Below are positions 1 through 13,490 of a DNA stretch of 64,000 bases, one piece after another. Below the pieces are notes generated by a model. It was not told the origin of the DNA. It was given only the letters and a program-made list of their open reading frames with translations, and ran no database searches. The DNA comes from Reticulitermes lucifugus. Taxonomy: Eukaryota > Arthropoda > Insecta > Blattodea > Rhinotermitidae. Numbering within the stretch: the stretch's first letter is position 1; each line of letters starts with the position of its first letter. Where the stretch lies: positions 1 to 64,000 of the forward strand of contig JAKCWW010000885.1 of the NCBI GenBank assembly GCA_026260175.1. Direction: 5' to 3'. The position numbers were made by a program, and so were the translations under genes.

Positions 1-52
<52 letters not shown>
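1..52 (+). repeat. Poly-A run at the window edge followed by a short TA repeat
   Basis: 52 uninterrupted A residues, then about ten bases of TA. This may be the A-tail of a retroposon whose body lies left of the window, or simple low-complexity sequence. Confidence 0.6.
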
Positions 53-56
<4 letters not shown>

Positions 57-3000
57 TATATATCAGATAAACACGCTACACGCACAGCACACAGATATGA
101 CCTTCATGCAACAAACACTAACCTCAGTAAACATAAAGGAGGTTACTATACTGAAATCAAGTTATTCAATAATCTTTCACCTATTATAAAGAGCCAATTT
201 AAGCCAGCATTAAAACAATATTATCTCACTCCTACTCTGTACAAAAATCTGCCTCTGTAAAAACAAATCAGCTATTACAAAAGCATGTACATAATGGCCA
301 TGATTCTGTGATATCATCATTTTGTTTCTCTGACTGTAAACAGACAGTACCTATGTACAGTATTTGTAAAAGTACCGCATTAAGACCGTGACATGTTCCA
401 CATCCTTGGCTGAGTACTATGAAGAACCTATCAAATGTGAATATATTCTATTCTATTCCATTTCATTCTATTCCACATTGTCAGGTACCTCTCTAATAGA
501 AGTTTGATAATGGATATCTCTTTCTTTTCTGGTCCTATCATCAAGCTAGATGTCTTTAACAACTGATTTACAAATCTAATGTCATGTGATGAAGTGTACC
601 CGGCATTAGTCCCAGTAAATGTCCTAGAAGAGTGGCTTGTAAGGAGTTTAAAATACAAGCTTTCACATTTTCACAGCAGCAATGGAGATTAAATGAAGCC
701 TCTTCCTTCGGATTTTTGTACCACTACACAGGACAGAAACCCAAAATATAAGAGCATTACAATTAAAATATTTGTGGAATTACATTCCTTGCTTCCATAT
801 AGGAATGTACAGAAAACTGTGTAACTCACTTATATGAAATATATGTTCAACAATCAGCTCTACTCACATATATGAAAGAAATTCAGTGATGTTATAATCC
901 AAGGTATATGCTTCAGTACCAATTTCCTTCTTTCCGTAAGAACACACATATCTTAACAATTATAATGACCAATGCTTCAATGCAGCTTTAGCTTATGTTC
1001 AGGAAAACCTAAATTTCATTAAATGTAACAAAAACAAAACTGAAATGGAATTTTTTGCATTGACTTAATGACCAAGCAGAAATGCTGTGTGATGAAACAT
1101 CATTGTCAAATAGAGGTCAGCACTAGGGATGGTCCCAGATTCAAATCTCAGCCCAGGCTGGCCACTAATCTGGATAAGGTTTTATATGTTTTCATTAGTC
1201 AGTGCACAAGAAATAAGTGGGAGAGTGCTTTATATTAGGATACAAAGGCTTCCTTCCACATCCTTTCCTACTGTTCAGTAAACATCCAATTATATGATAC
1301 TATACAATGTTAGAAAATGACAGCATAATTAAATAAACAAAGAAAAAAGCAATACAGTGACCACATAACTGCAGAAGAAAATGTGTTTCATTTAGAGTTA
1401 CAAACAGCCAACACAAACAAATCCACACTAACAGAATTGAAGCATTAGTGACTAACCTCCACAGACAAAAGTTATTACTAATCTGCATTCAACATCTCAA
1501 AATACAATTATTTCTTAACCCAAAGAATTATGTTTTTATGAAAATGGTAATGTAATATGGTATAAACCTACATGGTTGCCTTCAGGACTTCCAGCATCTT
1601 TGACATATTATAGTAGATTTGCCAATACCACACATGCACAGAAATTGAAGTCATGATACCCAAGGTATATGAAAAAACACATTTGATCCACCAAAACCAG
1701 GTTTAATTTCAGTAACATGAACTTGACTTACAGTTGCAGAAATATATTTAAAACACAAACTCTTTTTAGGTTTTGAGCATTCATTTTATTTACACATTAA
1801 ATGACATTACACATACATACATACATCATTCTTTTCAAGAAGCTCAAAAGAAAAGCCTTGGCATTATGTACTGTACCAGTGAGATTAAGAACCTAAAAGA
1901 AGTGCTGAAACTCAGAGATAAATTTCAATTTCTGTGGGAAAAAATCAGAAATCAATTTTTTGGTAGACCTCCTGCCAAGAGGTCACAAATAGATGCAGAT
2001 TCTGAATTCAGACAACTACACTATGAAATTACAATGTATTACATCAGATTTCAGACACATTTTGCAGGGTCAAGCTTTGAATTCACTGCACTTTTGAATG
2101 AGTAGAAATTCCAGTCTTAAGCAACCCTGAGATGATTAATATTATTGCTCAATACTTTTGCCATGAGTTAATATTGTGCAATATGTTTCTCCATAAATGA
2201 CTCAATATTACTGTGTAATATTTCATTTTCCTCGTGGGTCAGGGCAACTAAACATGTTGAGTGACACTAGTGCTGTTTGTGTGGCCACTGCTTAGCCGTG
2301 TGTGTAAAACAAAATAGCCACTGGACCAACGGATGGGTCAAAGACCACAACACACAGAAGAAACTTATGACAGACTTCAGTTTAAGTGAGCCAAATAACA
2401 AAAAACTTTGTTTGCAGTACGATGGTCCAAAATTTTATGAGCTACCCCTGTTACCCCTACAACCGCTAAAATAAATACTAATATGCAAAAAAGCAGTCAT
2501 TTTTAATGACCTGAAATCTTTTTTTTTTTTGGCATGGTTACTGCTCGGCAGACAAGACAGTAACTGAATGGATACTGCACAATACTGCCCACAGACTATT
2601 CAATGTTTTCAAGACTGCTCACTAAAAATTAAACTTCATTTGACTGATGCAATATATTGTGCAATCCTTCACTATTAAAACTAAACAGTCAATAATATTG
2701 TGCAGTATTAATTCCTGCACAACTTTACTGAACATGTATTGGCACCTTTACAGATCTCATTACTATGAGAACACAATGTAAAGAAACTTGATGCTAGCCC
2801 ACATATGACATTATTTGACTCTGTGAGGTTAAAGAATGAACTGATAGCTCTATATTTTTCATCCGATTTTGAAATCAAACCGTTATATGAGCTGGTGCAA
2901 ATAACATCCCTTTCGTTTTAAGTAACATTTACAAACTGGCCTCACTGAATGTGACAATACTGTCAAACACTGAAACTGTAGAATGCTCTTTCTCTGAACT

Positions 3001-3606
3001 AAAGAATGTGTACTGCACAATGCAATCACAACAGAGACTCAGTGGGCTTCAAATAAGTCAACAGATAAAGAGCTACTGTTCCAATTAAGATCACTAGTTC
3101 TGTTTTATGACCTCATCAAACAATTTACTCTTCAGAAAATAGGGGATGAACTTATGTTTAAGCAAAATGTGCAGATAATAAGGTGAAGCTGAACTCAAAA
3201 ACTACCACAACTCAGTGACTCAGCCTTACTGTAGTTTCTGTACACTGATTCTGTCTTTATTTTATGTATTGCGTGGTTTTTTTGTGGATTACTTTTCTTT
3301 ATAAGTAGGATCAAGAATCCGAATTAGGTGGTTGATGGAGCAACACCTATGCGGACATGCCTCCTCTTGAAGGAAACAATGGTGCACAGATCATCCAGTT
3401 TACTTACAGCCAAGTTACTTCTACGTGAGTTTTATACTTTCTTATTTTATCACTTCTACTTACTGCCCGTTGTCAAACTTGGCCTCTCACCTACCAGCCC
3501 ATGAAATACTACATATTCACAGATACATATCGCAGTACACCACAAAATTTGTAAACGTAAATAGCCTCATTACGACTGGCTTTTATCTTCAGGTGCACAC
3601 CAAACG
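53..3606. other. AT-rich stretch without a recognised gene
   Basis: No conserved protein was recognised on either strand. The longest open frame, 1773-2105 on the plus strand (110 codons), has no family motif and may be chance or an unrecognised exon. Several short AT-rich tracts and a segment at about 1110-1180 that weakly resembles a tRNA-like B box are present. It could be 3' UTR or intron of a gene extending to the left; nothing here proves that. Confidence 0.4.
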
Positions 3607-3724
3607 CCCTTGGTTAACCATACACGTAAAATATAATGCGCAAATTTAAACAATACTACTCACTACCCTTGGTTAACCATACACGTAAAATATAATGCGC
3701 AAATTTAAACAATACTACTCACTA
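3607..3724 (+). repeat. Direct tandem duplication, 59-bp unit, two copies
   Basis: The block beginning CCCTTGGTTAACCATACACG at 3607 is repeated immediately at 3666, and the two copies look identical. Identity suggests a recent duplication or an assembly/haplotype duplication. Confidence 0.9.
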
Positions 3725-6700
3725 CTCCGAACCACATCAGCAACTACCGAACGTGCAAACAACCAACGACCTACTTTAAAGCTATATTTGACAGATGCTC
3801 CTTCACTGATGACGGAACTCTGTAACACAGATTAATACATCTGCAGCATACACTTATATATTAAGTACAATCATACACACGAGAGAGAATCGTCTGCAAC
3901 TACAACACCTACCAAGTCACCTCCTGAAAGTTGGAAAGTCTGGATGATCAATACTTGTTAACTCCTTTCATTGAAACACGACACCCGATACACTTTCCTT
4001 TTCACGTAAAAGGCTGTCTACAGACAATGTCACGCTGTACATATTAACATCAAACCCACGCCATTATCGCAAAACCACAACATCACCACACTTAACACTT
4101 CACGTACACAACTACTCACACGCAACTCTTTTCTTTGATTCCCCTACTACATGGACCCCTTAGATTGCCGTAATAATGCTTTCACACAACGTACCACTGC
4201 GCTGTACATCAATTCATGACACACACACAAAGAAAGTAGTTCCGCAGAAGATACATATCACAGACTATACCCAATATTTTTCTGTAAATAACAGTAAATC
4301 AGTATAGCATTAAAAAAGCACTAATCCAACGAAATAGATGTGAGAAATAATTATAAATTCTTCTACAGAAAAACAGAAAACGAACCCATTACTTCCTGTA
4401 GGAATAGCCAACCTTCGTTCAATTAAATCTCTAAATGACGTTGGCCAATCTGTGGTTTACAACCTGCTAGAAAGCGCCGTGTGATGTTTGCACCATGGCA
4501 CGGACTTACCATAACAACTGGATTACATGTCGATGGTTGTGATAGACTAAACACTATTCCACATTGGTATAATTAACGACTTGCGTAAAATGCAACACAT
4601 TTGTTCTAGCACCCACCCTCACGGTGTAGCAAATACCAGGACTATCCAACTTCACTTTCTCCATAACGTGTGTGTGTGTATCATGTCCACACATAGCAAT
4701 ACTTGGCCGTTGCTGACGCTGAGTTTTGCTGGCTATCGACGTCATTAGTACTACTGTTTTATAACCGGAATGAGCACGGTTCGATTCTAGGTTGCGTTTC
4801 TTTGTTACTGTTTAACTCTCCCACGTTGGGGCGTTGTATTAATCCCCCACTCACATCAAGTAAATCCTTTCCTTTACAAATCGACCACTGCTGGCGAACC
4901 CAAACATTACTATACAAGCAAGCCAGAGCAGGTTCCCAGTCATGTAAACTTGACGTAGAACAACTTTTAGATAAAATATCTCATTGCTTTTTAATTTCAT
5001 ATATTGTTTTGAAACATAGGCTCTTTGCTGAAATAGGCCTAACAATTGTTATCTTTGAAAAGATTATTGTGATGTCCCTCGATCACCCTCCATGCAAATG
5101 TTTAGATAGTAGTATAATTCAAACAGGGCACAACCAATTCCTTCCCTATCCATTCCAATTTAATGCTTGCAAATTAGTCCAAATTTCGACATACGTAAGA
5201 GACAAAACGCTGTTCGATAAATAAATAAAGAAAAACCAGAAAGAGTACTGTCTACTGCCTGCAGCCGATTCATGTTTCACACGCAGCCGTCCCTTTCAGA
5301 CATAGATAACATTCAACAACACTGATAAACGACTGTCTGTAAATATTCTACATTCTACAAACATACAGAATGATAAAATATTGTCTATTATTAGCCTATA
5401 TTTACATACATAAGGCAGCTTCAAAACAATCTGAAATATGACAAAATCTGAGGCACGTTCAGCATAAAGATATCTGTATGGTCTAATAGATTCGTTCACT
5501 GAGAAAAAGCCGGTGCTTGCCTTTAATTATACGAGATTAGAGTCCTCATACGTAACTTGACTCATCCTGAGGTAAGAAATAAGTGCTCAAATTGTGGGTA
5601 TTTCAAAACTGGGGCCAGAAAGTTCTCTGGAGTTTAATTTAGTGCAACCGTACTATTTTTGTTTGATTATTGGGAAAATATTTCTATCAGAGAAAAAAAA
5701 TTGTTAACAGAGAAAATTTAATAACGATGTGCTTCACGATTTTTATTCTTGAACAAAAATATTAGGGCCATGGGAAAGACATATAAAGCTGTGACAAAAA
5801 TGAGAAATGCCTACATTTTACTAGCAAAATTTGAAGCGAAAAATCATTTGGCAGACCTAGGAGTACATTGGACTGAAGGCTTAATGCTAAAATACAGCGT
5901 AACGTAAAATAAGAGCAAGGCTGTGATCTGGATCCAGCTGAATCGGGATAAGATCCAGTGGCGACGTCTTGGTATTAAAATGTGCTCCCATATATGTCTA
6001 AGTCTTTTCAAGTTGTCTCTTCTTCATAAGTTCCTATCAAAATCCTGTTTGCATTTCTTGTTTTTCCGATTTGTGCAATGTCACCCGCCCATATCTTCCA
6101 CCGTGATTTGATCACCCTACTAATATTCAGTGAAGCGTACATACAGATCGTAAAGCCTGTGATTATGCAGTCTTTGTCTAGCCTCCTATTGCTTCTTTGC
6201 TCTCACGTGAAAATGCCTTTCTCATCTCCCTCTTCTCAAACATCCTCAATTTATGTGTTTACGTAAATGTAAGAGGCAAAAGTTCACATCCATACAAAAT
6301 AAGAGGCAAAATTACTGTTTTTTATATCTTAATGTTGCTTATGTCCCATCAACGGAATGTAGGACAACACCGGAATATATAGGTAATTAACAAATCCTTT
6401 GAAAACGTGATAAAGTTGAAATGTTTGGAAAAGACATTAATGCAAAGCGTTTTCGGACATTAATACCGCGAAATATGGCTTGATGAATTAAATAAATTAA
6501 TAGAGTTGACATTAAAGAAAAATATCACTAATACGCTATCTTAATTTATTTACTACATCAATTTCAAGGAGAATAGCCAGATGCTTACGTAGTCGAGAAA
6601 TTATTCGCCTCTTACGGAATCGAAGTTTCTTCTGTGTTCATAAAATCCCGCCCATGGCCCCTATCCTGGTTCAGATTAAGCCAGGCCACAGCTTCATTAC

Positions 6701-7299
6701 CGATACCTTAACTGTTTAATTACTTAAGATCATTAGTTCCTGTGTCATATAGGAGTAGACTAGGCTTAAACACATTATTTTGATATCATCATGCATCTCC
6801 TGTTGTTCGAACGTAACACAATACAATACATTACCTGTATTTCTAACATGCTCCATGTGTAGTGATAAATACGTCATGCGTTGCTTCTTAGGTGAAGAAA
6901 TTAAAATATCCATGCAGATCACTTTCGTGGTCATATGCATCGAGCCTTTCTGTGTCCTAACACCATCACTTCACTAGTAAGATAGACACACGCGGTTTAT
7001 GGCTGTAGACGAACTCAAAAATAACTGTTTTAGAATCTGAAAACAAACTGTTGACCCGAGATAGCGATGTGTGTTATGCAGCTCGCCAGATAGAGCGATA
7101 TTGTTAACAGCACGTGATATGAGAACCAATCATGGGTCAGAGAACACGTCGATCTGATCCATCTACAGTACCTCGCACATACGTATTATAACATCTAATT
7201 CAGTTTCATCAGAGCAATTTACAGCTTGATATGTGGGACACGCTTTAATATTCATTCCAGCGCGGAAGAGACGCATTAGCGCAGTGACGTCACGGAGAG
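3725..7299. other. Gene-poor AT-rich stretch with weak repeat traces
   Basis: A tRNA-like B box (GGTTCGATTCTAGG, near 4778) followed by SINE-like body sequence to about 4860 suggests an old SINE. The plus-strand open frame at 4703-5224 runs through it and has no family motif. The stretch 6000-6340 vaguely resembles the reverse of a LINE reverse-transcriptase end but is too decayed to call. No host exon was recognised. Confidence 0.35.
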
Positions 7300-7570
7300 A
7301 CCAGACTAAAAACTTCGTGTACATTTTTCATCTCTGCCATGTGTACTGCATGTCCGGCCACACACATCGTATTCTCCTTTATTTGCACAATCTAATGACA
7401 GACTACTGAATGAAAGAGTACGAATTACGAAGCTCCTCATTATGTAGTTTTCTCCAGTACTTTGTCCCCTTCTTCTACTTAAGTCCAGATATTCCACTCG
7501 GCACGTTTCTTGGTGTGAGATGCCCAAGTTTCACACCCATATAAAGTAAAGTGTAATGTTATAGTCTAGA
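7300..7570 (-). mobile_element. Possible LINE reverse-transcriptase 3' remnant
   Basis: On the minus strand the frame reading LYFIWV followed by NLGISHQET, with one stop between, resembles the degraded YGCETW-type motif near the end of many LINE ORF2 proteins. It is short and broken. A sequence starting near 7572 (CAGTGGTATTCAAACTGTG) resembles a hAT-type terminal repeat, but no matching right end was found. Confidence 0.3.
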
Positions 7571-8485
7571 TCAGTGGTATTCAAACTGTGTTCCGCAGGC
7601 AACTTACAGGAGTTGCAAAAGCACATTTCCTTTATAATGAAAGCGGCAAGCATAATTTTGATAATTTTTAATTTAATTATTTTATTTTCTTCCCCATCTT
7701 TCTGCATAATTGGTTCTGGGTTCACTTTCAGTGTAAATTATCAATAACACAATTTCTTTTTCTTCATAAATGTACCTAAGTATTTTATTCTTTAAATAAT
7801 ATTTCTATTTTAAAAACTTTTGTTCCATTTTTGCACCCTAAAATAAACTTGTACTTTACAGGGATTTCGCGCCAATTCAGATTTCGTCACAAAGGCTCCC
7901 CATGTAGTAAGAATGTGAAGTGTCCTGAGTGAGTATAATGGCCTATGGTCTAAAATTAGCAGTCAGAGACGACAATGCAAAAGACCTATTAGCTACTGTA
8001 GACTGCCATGAATGGATAGGCACATGCATGTCAGACAATGGAACACACGAACAGAAAATAATATTTTCAAAAGCAATGTCAAATAATCATTAACGTCAGT
8101 TACTTTGTTCTTGCCTTTCATTCGCACATCAGTTACACTAATTGTGGCGCCTGTGTTTTTGTTTTGCCTCATACCAGACGCATCTGCCCTATGCTTACGC
8201 TAAATAGCAGTTCTGAAGCTTTTTTTCTTCGCTCACCAAACATCTTATTTTGTACGTGCGGTATAATATTATAATTGCATGGAAAAAGTGACCAAATAGT
8301 TAAAAACACTGTACCTATTATGCATTAACTGAACAACCAGTTTTCATTTACGTGAGCAGAATTTTCCCACCTTCTCTGCACCCGAAGCCTAATACAATAA
8401 GTTCCAAACTTTATTGTCCTCAATATGGCGGCCTGAGAAGCTGAGAGTTTGGAGTAACACCGGGACCACTGGAAGAGCACACTGG

Positions 8486-8645
8486 AATATTGCTTGGTTT
8501 TAGAAAAACTGTGCAGTTCTTTTAAGTGTCATGTAATAGGGAAACTTATGACGCGAATAATTTACAATATTGCTTGGTTTTAGAAAAACTGTGCAGTTCT
8601 TTTAAGTGTCATGTAATAGGGAAACTTATGACGCGAATAATTTAC
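8486..8645 (+). repeat. Direct tandem duplication, 80-bp unit, two copies
   Basis: The unit starting AATATTGCTTGGTTTTAG at 8486 recurs at 8566 with no difference that I can see. It overlaps no gene. Confidence 0.92.
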
Positions 8646-9271
8646 AACAATCCGGGTGACAAATTAAACTGCTTGTCAATGAAGACCACCATTGTTAGAT
8701 AAATACCAACAATAAACCTTGCATTTTTTTTAATTAGGTAAGAAATAAAATTAGTAGAAACTGCAGCACCGTTGATTCTGTTATATAAAGTAATGTAGCC
8801 TCTTTGGTATTACTGAATGGATTTGTAATAAATATAATGGGCCCTTCCAACAATATAGACCCGATTGCAACGGTAGGCTTTATAAATGGTTTTGATGGTT
8901 TAGTAAAGATAAATGATACTTGGGACATAAGTGCTTTGCTCTAAGAAAGAAAGCTAAATTATTTATTAGATTAAATCGCATGAAATACCGTTTTGAGTAA
9001 AATCCATCATGACTGGAATATGTCCGTAGTACTATTAATGTTGCATATAGGTATATGATTTAAGTGTGGAGTGTTGAATTGTTATATAACCCAATACTTT
9101 TAATTAAACGTCATCCATTTAAAGCCAAGTGGTAAATATATGTACCACCTGCTGTAACATTAAGAAGCACCGCATGTTGCTGCAAAATAGATTTACGTGT
9201 TCCTTATGATTCTAATAATAACCATTATTTTCTCATACAATATAACCCATTAGCGTTTATAATAGACAGAC

Positions 9272-9743
9272 TCTATCCCTAGGCTGACCATAATTCCTTG
9301 AGACAAAAATGGGACGGGACGGGGGATGTTCATAAAGAGTAGGACATTTAAAAAACGATTTATTACATAAAAATATTGAACTTACAATAACTCTTCACAG
9401 AACCGCGCAAGTGTTGCAACACGTATTTTTTCTTTTCTCTGAATAATTCATTGACTTTAAAGTTACACAGTTTATTCAATGGGCAATTGACGATCTCGAT
9501 CAACGCGTCTCTACCGATGGTTACACGAATGACTGGTACCTACAATAGCAGCCATTGATGCAAACTTGATTATACATGTTATTATGTATGTTATGATTGA
9601 CCAATATTTAAGCATATTTTAAAGTTTTTATAAAAAACGGGACAAAAGTGGCATTTTTACTAAAACGACGGGACGGCCGGGACATAGCAAGAAAACGGTA
9701 CTGTCCCGTTCAAAACGGGACGTATGGTCAGCCTATCTATCCC
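9272..9743. mobile_element. Non-autonomous hAT-type DNA transposon with 8-bp target duplication
   Basis: The element spans 9280-9735. The terminal inverted repeats are TAGGCTGACCATA on the left and TATGGTCAGCCTA on the right. Both ends are flanked by the same 8 bases, TCTATCCC, at 9272-9279 and 9736-9743, the hallmark of hAT insertion. Subterminal GGGAC repeats occur on both sides (GGGACGGGAC left, CGGGACGG and AACGGGACG right), as in hAT families. At 456 bp with no transposase frame it depended on a partner transposase. Confidence 0.9.
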
Positions 9744-10054
9744 TGTGATGTAAGAACTGTAATTTTGTACATAATTTATAATTTTATTATTTTTATTTAC
9801 TGGTTAATGATAAAGTGCGTAGTTGGGAAAGATCAGTTGGTTGTCTAAAGACCTTCAGATTCCGTGACCCTTATTCAAGCCAGTACTTCTCACCATTCTA
9901 AACGTCATTTTTATGCTACCCCTATCAGAAGGAGGAAGCCTGGGAGCCTTCTAACAAGATGACGGCTTAATATTATTCATACCCTACATTTTAACTTTAT
10001 ATTCACAGTCCGACAAAATGTACAATTCAATCACATTAATTGTGCAATTCCACT

Positions 10055-10099
10055 GTCCTACATGTTTCGAACCCTTAGTTTGGGTTCATCTTCAGGGAC
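10055..10099 (-). ncRNA. Hammerhead-ribozyme-like motif (Penelope-type repeat)
   Basis: Read on the minus strand: outer stem GTCC, core CTGAAGA, one extra T, a 6-bp stem (GAACCC with GGGTTC) around a 7-base loop, GAAAC, AT, GTA, then GGAC, which pairs perfectly with GTCC. This is the order of a type I hammerhead with a very short stem III and a predicted cleavage site after GTA. The extra T between core and stem II departs from the textbook consensus but is shared by the other copies here. Activity is not shown. Confidence 0.65.
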
Positions 10100-10285
10100 T
10101 CATTACACACTATTCACATCAACTGGTACAAATGTTTACATGAATTCTTTACATCTGTTTATGTACGTTGTCTAAAACTAATAAAAAGTGAAAATTGTGG
10201 TTGTTGTTTTATATTGGTTAAAATGCTAAAAGTTGTATAAAAGTTGAATAGTCTGTACTGATTTGATGTCCTGTTTTATCGGAGT

Positions 10286-10326
10286 AGGTTGTCTGCTGGG
10301 TGTTCTCAACACCCAGCAGACAACCT
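10286..10326. repeat. Perfect 19-bp hairpin with a 3-base loop
   Basis: The arm AGGTTGTCTGCTGGGTGTT (10286-10304), loop CTC, and its exact complement (10308-10326). It lies about 190 bp from the minus-strand hammerhead motif at 10055-10099 and may be the centre of an inverted repeat unit whose right half was lost just past the centre. Confidence 0.95.
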
Positions 10327-12258
10327 TCTTCCCACAAAGAGCTTCGACCGATGACTCCGTGTCTTCTACTCTCCTACTACTTCTGACGTCTGTCACTCTG
10401 TTTCGTTATTCGTCAAAGGTTATATCTTTTGCGGAACACTGTGAGATGTTATCGTAAAATCCTACTCTCTCTCTCTGACTTCCTAATACTTCTTAACCGC
10501 CACCAATAATCTCACCTCCACCCGTCTTCCAACCACAGTTTGCTTCTGTTGTTCAACTGGATGTTGTTTTCTTGGACTCTGGTTCATGCCATTTGCCCTC
10601 GGGACGCACGTCTACAATCAGTCTGTTCAATCGCATACACACCAACTACAGTCAGTTATGCTACAAACCGTGTTTACGTGAAATGTATATAGAGCGATGT
10701 ATACTTATAGGCTGTATTAGGAAACATTTGTTTAGAACACCGTGCGAAATGTGTCTAGCGCGACTGTTTTCCCCCTTCTATTTTTCTCAGTTAATGAATA
10801 TTATCGAACTAGAACACTGTTGTTATAAAGTAACACATCAAACTAACAACGGTTTTCGTAAAGAGCATCCAGTTATGCGATGTACTATATAATGCAATAC
10901 TCGTAGGTTTAGTTTACAAAACTCTTTGTTGCAATTAATTTTACAGTGGCATTCCTGTAATAAGAATTGTTACATCAGACACTGTAAAATTAATCACAAC
11001 GATTAAGAGTTGTATGAACTGTCAACAAATAGCATTAGACTAACGATGGCATAACAAGCTGTAAAGCAAGTTGTCTTTCATGTTGCTGTTTGCAATCCAT
11101 GAACCCCTAACCTCTTTTAAGTTTCACTGAGGTTATCATACATAGTACGGTGTTCTTCACGAACGCAACTATCACATTATATGTAAACAGACTATATTAA
11201 CTGAAATGTACGGCAGTGTGCAACAGTCCTTAAAACTGATGGAGTGAAAATGTTATTCTCTTCCCTACACGAAACATGCAGTAGCAAATATTTCATCACT
11301 GATAACAAATTAGGACACATTCTTACCTTCGTTTTTCCATTATTTTAGCTCCTTTTTACACAGCAATAACGACGACGCGAAACGAAGCCAAAATTTATTT
11401 ACACAAGCCAAAAAATCCAAATCTTCCTTTACGCTCAACTAGCTACGTGAAACAAAAGTCGAAGCCAAAATTGTAACAAAGCTTTATTTATAACACAAGT
11501 GATACTGTACCTCGCTCGACATGCGGTCACTGGGTGCACGTGCACCGCCGCAACCCGCAGTAAAAATAGTATCTCTTCGTTCAGCTGACAGCTTACGTAA
11601 AATATGCCAGCGTTCCAAGAATCCGACAAGTGTCCACTGCTCACATCGCTTATCGACATGTCAGTGGCGTACTAAGCAGTGATGGAAACTGGGGTAGAAG
11701 CAAGCACGCACATAGACGCGCTGTATGCGTACTTTCACAGTTTTTCTAAAGAAGTTATTTCCAGTTTCTCAAACCGTTCCGAACACCCGATGTGTAGATC
11801 TGATCGAAGACACATTTTTCGCGAAATTGCACTGTAACAATTCCCTTTACAATACATGCTCTTCATTCCCCGGGCTTTTCAACTCATGCATCTGCGTTTA
11901 CCTAGTTCTGGAAAGCCATATCCACCTCCTGATGCTAACATTTTTATTCTTTCAATAAATTCTTTTGATTCTGCTGGGAAATTATTTTATCCGACTAATA
12001 TCATTTGTCGCTTACTGCCGGATCACTTACCGTTTAAACCGTAGCCACCGAGTATCCTACCAACACGCTCGATAGAATAGCAGCAGAAGTGACAAATGAC
12101 TCTGGTCAGATAAAATAATGAGATTACATATGAAAAACACAAACCATCTTTTAATGATTATTGAGATGACAAAATTGGAAAGGAACTCAGTAGTCCAACA
12201 TGTCTTCTTTCAATCGGTCACTTCCATCTGTGTCTGTGCGTAAGAAATAAGTCTACGG
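10327..12258. other. Gene-poor stretch with a small imperfect hairpin
   Basis: No conserved protein was seen; the plus-strand frame at 10572-10892 (106 codons) lacks any recognisable domain. An imperfect inverted repeat pairs about 10928-10947 with 10980-11001 around a TTTTACAGTG/CACTGTAAAA core. CAGTGGCGTACTAAGCAGTG near 11662 resembles a hAT-type left end, without a visible partner. Confidence 0.4.
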
Positions 12259-12970
12259 ATGGGGTTACCACATTTGCTGGAACATAAAGGAGGGCATTTG
12301 GAAGCAATTGTTTATTTTCTTCAAAATACCCCGGATATATGTTAAGACTCTTAACAAACATACTGCTAAATATAAATTATGGCCACACATATTTGTCAGT
12401 TGGACTGATTTTCTTCAAAAGCTCAGGAATGCCATGTACATAAGCATGAAACTGTCCACATGACACATTCTTGAACTTACACTGCAAAGTTACAGTTCCC
12501 TTCAATGATTGTGCTGACAGCCTGTTCCTCTTTCTTATCCAGCTACTCTGCATTACTGAGAAAACTTGCTCATTATGTGCAGAAATTGTGACTTTAGTAA
12601 GGCCCCCAGATAAAGCAAAAATTCATCCAACTCACATGCCTTTTCATACTAAAAAACTGAAAGTACAATGGCAGATAGAAGGAAATGGGCAGAGCAAGGA
12701 ATACATTAATATAACATGCTGCTTTAACTTTCAATGACAAAGGATTTGCTGGATGTAAGTAACAACTTTTTGAGAACAACTTTTATCCACCTTTTGCCGA
12801 GTGTTATCGTAAATTTCTTTACTTGAAGTCTGACCAGCAACAACTACTGATCAGCACTCAATTATATCTAAACCTGGGACAACTTTCCCTTTTAAAGAAC
12901 CACCTGGACATAAGCTTTATGTCTCAAAAACAGGACAGGCCCCGGAAAAAAGAACGGACACAGGGTAATG
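12259..12970. mobile_element. Possible decayed hAT-type element
   Basis: GGGGTTACCACATTTG near 12259 and the phrase AACAGGACAGGCCCCGG near 12930 resemble ends and subterminal repeats of some hAT families. Terminal repeats and target duplication could not be matched. The 88-codon plus-strand frame inside has no known domain. Confidence 0.25.
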
Positions 12971-13490
12971 ACGGGCCCCTTTGCATACTGAATGCTTACC
13001 ACATCATCCTCACATTCATTGTATCAAGAACATTTCATTGACCAGGATTAATGACTAATACTGACGTTAGAATGAAGGTTTGTTGTGCCTGAGGATTTAC
13101 CAAACCTTATTAACATGTTTACCTTCTGCTCCCTAACCACTCTGCTCTGTGGAAATTGCATTATATTAAAAGAAATCTCTCCCATTTGTGTTTCATAATT
13201 TCAGATATTAATGCTACATCTGTTCTTAATTCCACTAACATTTCTAATTGACTAAATAAACCTCTCACATTTAAAAACTTGGACTCAAATAGTAACATAG
13301 AACAACACCATATTCCCTGGGTGCCTCGTGGGTCCTGCCTGAGATCAACATTCTTGCCTAAGGCTTGTTTCTTTTCCCCCCTGAAAGAAGCACATCTTCA
13401 AGCCAGTGTTTCATCAAGTGTGAAAATTTCTTGTGTACGTCATCCTTCGTTGATAGGACTTAAGGGCTTTGTGTGAGTATCTGGAAGATG

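Noticed and set aside
1773-2105. A 110-codon plus-strand frame near the left edge
   Set aside because: No family motif, no splice context that I could support, and no neighbours to join it to.
4703-5224. A 173-codon plus-strand open frame, the longest in the window
   Set aside because: It runs through a SINE-like segment, has no domain or signal, and its composition follows the surrounding AT-rich DNA.
10572-10892. 106-codon plus-strand frame with several cysteines
   Set aside because: Cysteine spacing fits no zinc-finger or disulphide family, and there are no splice or promoter signals I could support.
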